From Trichopria drosophilae (taxonomy: Eukaryota > Arthropoda > Insecta > Hymenoptera > Diapriidae), in the NCBI GenBank assembly GCA_030407085.1, contig CM059584.1, positions 128,435,001 to 128,499,000 on the forward strand: a stretch of DNA of 64,000 nucleotides, read 5' to 3'. A program made the translations under genes and the position numbers. Every line of letters begins with the position of its first letter. Within the stretch, counting starts at the first letter, position 1. Below, one piece after another: positions 59,004-64,000 of this stretch. The notes below the pieces were generated by a model. That model searched no databases. It worked only from the letters and a program-made list of their open reading frames with translations, and was not told the DNA's origin.

Positions 59004-60137
59004 ATGTCGGACAACGGCGCGTTGGAATCGGATTCTCATGGAAAACAACAAGAATCAGTCGAATTTCAATCTACTCCGCTCCAGGAAATTTCTTTTAAAG
59101 TAAAACCGGAACTTCTGTCGCAGGCGAAAAACTCTGGTTTGTCAAGGTTAGAATTTTGAAAACTTCGACTACCGTTTAATATTGTATATTTGAAACGGTT
59201 TTTCGTTATTTTTAAACATCGATCAGGTCTTTTCACGAAGAAGTAAATTTTTCCGGTCGAAAGGCACACCAGAAAACACCAATCAACAGAAGTCGCAGAA
59301 ATGGCAAACAGGTAAAGTGAAATTTTGTTTAAATATTGAATTTATAGTTTAGAGATTTTTATGTTATGTGCTTAGCCAGTTGCGTCGTCTTCAGAAGAAG
59401 GCTGCGTTACAATTCGACCCACGCAATTGCATGTCAAAAGTCACATTCCAAAATCCCGAAATCCCGTGTTTACGTCGGCTACTAGAAGCTCTATTCGAAA
59501 AACAAAATCTTCCGCAATCCCGATTCGTATGTATTATTATTAATTGTTTAAATAAGTTTGTTGGTTTTGTTTGCTTTTGACTTCATTAATTAATTATCAA
59601 ATCATGTATTTTATTACGAATACTTAATTATTTTTATTGAGTTCAATTCATTTTAATCAATTTTTAATATGAAAATCTTTGACATTTGTCAATAATTTTT
59701 ATTCTTTTATAAATTTTTTATAATGTTTTATCCATTTACATAAATCATCATTATTTTCTTATTTATTTATATTTATTATGCACTAGTTTTTATTGTCATA
59801 TTTTTATACAATTTCAATACGAAATAGAAATTTTTGTTAAACCGAACTTTTCCTTTTTTCGAACACTTTTTTTATTCTTTGGGTACATCACTTGCTTGCT
59901 TGTCGCTAATTGCAATGTAGTTTTTAAATAATCATAGTATTGAAAGATACGAATTGGCAATCAAGAGGAGAAACGGCGTCGAGTCCTAATTTAAAGGGTG
60001 ATCATGGTGGAATTGAGATTAATTTACCAGGATCAGAACAAGAAGGTGTTCGTTACGACGGTTATTACATCCAACGTCAGATAACCTGTTACAGAAACAC
60101 ATTTTGGCTTTTCGTCATATTCAATATCCTAATTTTG
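59004..60137 (+). CDS. Unrecognised gene, four 5' exons, probable single-pass membrane protein (partial)
   Basis: Exons 59004-59146, 59227-59311, 59376-59526 and 59938-60137 join in frame at GT-AG sites, giving about 193 residues. It begins MSDNGALESDSHG. Residues 1-160 are polar, rich in S/K/R/Q with basic clusters (RSRRNGKQ, TRSSIRKTKSS), and likely disordered. Near the end RYDGYYIQRQITCYRN leads into a hydrophobic segment FWLFVIFNILIL, which continues to the donor. The topology suggests an N-terminal cytosolic or nucleoplasmic tail before one membrane helix, as in some nuclear-envelope proteins. That is only a guess and I recognise no family. Downstream exons were not found before 64000. 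Confidence 0.7.
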
Positions 60138-60865
60138 GTACGAAATTACAATTTTGATAATTATATTCTACTCCCTCGGGCGATAATAGCCTCTTTTGCG
60201 CCCTTGGTCCATATTTTTCATAAAATTCGATAAAACCAGTTTTTAATTCAAGTTTTAGTGCGATATTGAAAAAGATCGGTTCCAGTTTCAAGGGAATTTA
60301 TGAACTTGAAAAAAATATTCGCTATATCATTTCATGAGAATTTTCACGAAACATTTTAGTAAGGCTTCCAGTTACTATTTTTAATACTTTGAAACGGAAA
60401 GAAGAATTGGGACTAGCAAAATACTCGCTAGTAAAATAATAAGATTCTGTCTCTATTTTGGACCTTAGAACTCAAAAAATTATTAGTTTCAGAATCAATT
60501 TACGTTACATTACACATTAGTTTTATTTTAATTTAGAAATGCCTCGAATAAGTAAATTAAAAGAAATCGTGAGTGTATTTTTGTATTTATATGGGCAAAT
60601 CCACGAAACTTTTAATTTTTGTCACTAAAACATTTTTGGAATTTATTTTGTGGCACAATTTTTTCTTTTTAACCATATATTCAGGCTATCGCTCTGAAGT
60701 GAAAATACAAAATTGCGGATAAAATGTGAAAAATTACTCGATTTTAATGAAATTTGTTTTTTTTTTTGGTGGAGAATGTTAGCGATCGCTGATTACGGTT
60801 ATGTTGTCAGATTTTCGAAATTCAAAATGGTGGACACAATATGGCGGATTACAGTACGAAAAATT
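60138..60865. other. Intronic or 3' flanking sequence with one repeat end
   Basis: At 60593, GGGCAAATCCACGAAACTTT resembles the ends of the 19304 and 26473 elements, but no matching right end was seen. An ATGGCGGA-type unit lies at about 60780-60868. Confidence 0.45.
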
Positions 60866-60871
60866 GTTTAA

Positions 60872-62175
60872 CCCATTAAGTCCTGAATGGACGTTTTTTC
60901 ACTACAATTTTCAACGGTTGTATTTAGTGTGAAAAAAGGCTCTAAAAAATTTGAAAGAAGACATATCTGACGTAAAATTAACTGAACTTTCAGAATCTGT
61001 TATTACATTTTTCAGAAAATGCAACCGTGAAAAACTATATTCGATTTTTTCAAAAAAATCATGCATTTTTCAAATGAATTTTTTTTTCATTTCGTCTTTT
61101 CACATTGAAATTGTTTCAGAATTCCTCTAAACGGTAAAGAAATCGTGTCCTCGAGACTTAAACTTTAAGATGTGCCTATGTCCATTTTGAAAATAAAGAT
61201 AAAAGCATCCAAAATGGCGGCCCAAACACAAAAAAATTAGCGAAAAATTCAGGAATTTTTTATTCAAAGACGATCGACTTTAGGAAAAAATGTTACAGAA
61301 CAAAAAGTTCTTACAATTATTCAAAGAATACGCTGAATTTTTTTCAGAATTTTTTAAACACTTTTTTCATTTTTCAAAATCCCAAAATTTTGACAAATCG
61401 AAAAAGTCGTCAAAAAATTCTAAAAAAATTTTCGGGCATTCTTTGATTAATTGCAAGAAGTTTTTCTTCCGTAACATTTTCTCCTAAAGTCTTGTCGAGA
61501 AAAATTTCGAAAAAAATTGTCGAGAAGTTCAGGAATTTTTTATTTGAAAATGGTAGACTTTAGGAGAAAATGTTACGGAAGAAAAACTTCTTGCAATTAA
61601 TCAAAGAATGCCCGAAATTTTTTTTAGAATTTTTTGACGACTTTTTCGATTTGTCAAAATTTTGGGATTTTGAAAAATAAAAAAAGTGTTTAAAAAATTC
61701 TGAAAAAAATTCAGCGTATTCTTTGAATAATTGTAAGAACTTTTTGTTCTGTAACATTTTTTCCTAAAGTCGATCGTCTTTGAATAAAAAATTCCTGAAT
61801 TTTTCGCTAATTTTTTTGTGTTTGGGCCGCCATTTTGGATGCTTTTACCTTTATTTTCAAAATGGACATAGGCACATCTTAAAGTTTAAGTCTTGAGGAC
61901 ACGATTTCTTTACCGTTTAGAGGAATTCTGAAACAATTTCAATGTGAAAAGACGAAATGAAAAAAAAATTCATTTGAAAAATGCATGATTTTTTTGAAAA
62001 AATCGAATATAGTTTTTCACGGTTGCATTTTCTGAAAAATGTAATAACAGATTCTGAAAGTTTAGTTAATTTTACGTCAGATATGTCTTCTTTCAAATTT
62101 TTTAGAGCCTTTTTTCACACTAAATACAACCGTTGAAAATTGTAGTGAAAAAACGTCCATTCAGGACTTAATGGG
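60872..62175. mobile_element. TTAA-flanked 1.3-kb full-length hairpin element
   Basis: TTAA at 60868-60871 and 62176-62179 flanks CCCATTAAGTCCTG and its complement. The two halves are nearly perfect reverse complements, meeting near 61520; the mirrored open frames at 61290 and 61560 only reflect this symmetry. Internal blocks are ACTTTCAGAATCTG, AAAATGGCGGCCC and a core GACTTTAGGAAAAAATG. Confidence 0.88.
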
Positions 62176-62179
62176 TTAA

Positions 62180-62760
62180 TGTAAATAAAACTCGGTTCCT
62201 GTGGAGATTATAAGCCACTAACTACGAGTCTATCGTTAGATTTTTTAAATTCAAAATGACGGTCCAATATGGCGAACCAAAATACGAAAAATTGCTTGAT
62301 TTAAATGAAACTAGGTTCTCGGGGATTTTTGAAGTCGTCGATTACAAATCAGTTGTCGAGATTAAAAATTTTAAAAAATCGATTGAAAATGTCCATAGTA
62401 AGAATAATAATAATAATAATAATATGTTGATAAATTAACGATTTTATTTTTATTGTAACTGTGTATAATATACATAGGAACCCTATTAACATTATTTTTT
62501 TCTTATAATTTCTTATAATAACAAAAAAAAAGAAATTCTGTCAAATTTAAATCGTATTTGGTAAGTTTGTCCGCCATATTAGATTCACCATTTTTAATTT
62601 CAAAATTTTGCCTTCAGATTCATAATCAGCGACCGCAAAAACCTCTGCTCTTCGATGTTTGTCCACTTTAGATTATATTTTGATAGTTTTGTCCGTCATA
62701 TTGGGTCCGCTGTATTGAATTTCAAATTTCTAAATTCAGATTTGTAATGATCAACCTATA
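62180..62760. repeat. ATGGCGGA-type units in both orientations
   Basis: A plus-oriented unit lies at about 62200-62390 (CAATATGGCGAACC), continuing the unit interrupted at 60868. Inverted units lie at about 62570-62740 (TTTGTCCGCCATATTAGA). An (AAT)n run lies at 62403-62422. Confidence 0.6.
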
Positions 62761-62899
62761 AAAATTTAGAATACAATTACTGAAATATATTTAAAACCTT
62801 TTGGAAATCGTATGACGAAGATCCGTTGAAGTATTTTTTTTTTTATTTTTTGTATTATTTTTTACAATTTTCAAAATCTTAAAATTTGGATGAATTGAA

Positions 62900-63375
62900 A
62901 GAACTTTTTGTTCGGCAGCTTTTTTTAGTAATTTTTGTCAATTTAAAATTAATTTCGAAATATCGTTAATATTCAACGAATTTTCTGCCATTGTTTTTCA
63001 TGTTGCAAGTACCAAAAGAAATTTCGAAACATCTTACAAATTTTTATGTTTTTGTTCAATGTTTCAAAATTGTATCACGTACATTTTAAAATATATAGGC
63101 CTCGAAAACACTTTTCTAGGTGCAATCGGTCGCGAATACTACCGGTTTCTTATACAAATTTTAGATTTAAAACTTTGCCCAATAAAAAATAAAGCTTGTT
63201 TTTGCAAAAAAAATTATTTATAACTTTCTAATCATTGACTTTAGACAAATTCTGTGGCCATATTCTGAAAGATCATGAAATTTTACGTCTGATTTCGTGT
63301 ATCCACATTTTTTTGTTACTTGTAGTATTAAAAAAAATGGAAGAAAATTCGTTGCAATTGAAAACATTTGAGACT
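62900..63375 (-). repeat. Single arm of a TTAA-type hairpin, reverse of 7315-7800
   Basis: TTTAGACAAATTCTGTGGCC, ATATTCTGAAAGATCATG and GTTTCTTATACAAATTTTAG match the arm at 7315-7800 in reverse complement. No partner arm is present. Confidence 0.55.
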
Positions 63376-64000
63376 TAGTGAAAGTACATCAAATTTAAAA
63401 AAAAAATCTGTCCAAAAAAGGATGAGAATTCGCAAGAATAAAATTGAAATGACACAAAATGTCTTAACAAAGTTACACAATTTTACAACAAGTTCAATGC
63501 TAGTTACAAAAGTGAGTTTTTTAATAAATCAAAAAGTTTTAAAAATTGTTAAATAACATCAGATTCGTCAATAGCGAACCGAAAACCCTCCGAGTAACAA
63601 TTTTCAAACAAATCCAATTAATTTAAAAAAATGATCAAAAATGTCTACTATATTGAACAAAATAAATTGAACTATTTTAATAACGAAGTATTTCTTTTCC
63701 AATTTGTAAATAATATAGTTTGGACGAATATATTCATCTTGATGCACAGGAGGGTCAATTAAACCGTTGGAGGATTAATTTGTTTTATCGATTTTTGAAA
63801 TACATTATTCGCGTATTATACCTTATATATACAATAAATATAATAATTAATTTTCTATTAAATATTTACGGCGAAACGAGTGCATAGGATTAAGAAACAC
63901 CTTTTTTTTACCCGTAACATAATTTTGTGAAGCGTAAAAAAAGACTGTTTTTTGCACTTTTAACGAAATTCACTATTTTTAAACTGAGGTCGCAAAATAA
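63376..64000. other. Right edge, nothing recognised
   Basis: AT-rich sequence without supportable genes or repeat ends. Confidence 0.4.

Noticed and set aside
61290..61757. Two almost identical 65-residue frames on opposite strands
   Set aside because: They are the same hairpin arm read from both sides, not a gene pair.

Overview
This is an AT-rich arthropod (most likely insect) nuclear window. It has split genes with canonical GT-AG introns, extreme non-coding repeat content and no bacterial gene organisation. The one complete gene is a PLD1-type phospholipase D on the + strand. I could assemble it from 14 exons at 24932-58236, with every exon phase matching, into a reading frame of about 1,187 codons. 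It carries PX, PH and two HKD catalytic motifs and ends in the PLD-type C-terminus. Its coding exons total about 3.6 kb spread over 33 kb, because four introns are packed with transposons. A second gene starts about 770 bp after the PLD stop. Four in-frame exons (59004-60137) encode a basic, low-complexity N-terminal region followed by one membrane segment. Its 3' part was not found in the window.

Layout: 1-512 is a near-perfect palindrome. 512-19160 is intergenic, with a tRNA-like sequence, foldback elements, short MITEs and a nested pair of transposons at 12377-14653. 19165-24535 is an AT-rich satellite array with a 307-bp higher-order repeat, split by a transposon and ending about 400 bp before the first PLD exon. 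PLD intron 2 (26159-36117) holds LINE relics in both orientations, a pogo/Tc1-type MITE and a degenerate Tc1-like element. Intron 11 (39255-42753) holds a palindromic element with a second TTAA element inserted in one arm. Intron 12 holds a tandem array of about 121-bp units. Intron 13 (46676-58134) holds at least seven more elements. The region after 60138 is again repeat-derived.

The most striking content is a group of about 1.3-kb DNA elements that are palindromic over their whole length. They start TTAA-CCCATTAA and end TTAATGGG-TTAA, which points to piggyBac-type (TTAA) non-autonomous elements. They differ from each other in sequence but share the same ends, the same order of internal motifs and a related central core. 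Transcribed as part of PLD introns, they would fold into long hairpins. A recurrent CTGAAGA...GGCCGAAAC motif in three other elements resembles a hammerhead ribozyme core. All repeat boundaries, target-site duplications and splice junctions were read by eye; no alignment or database search was run.
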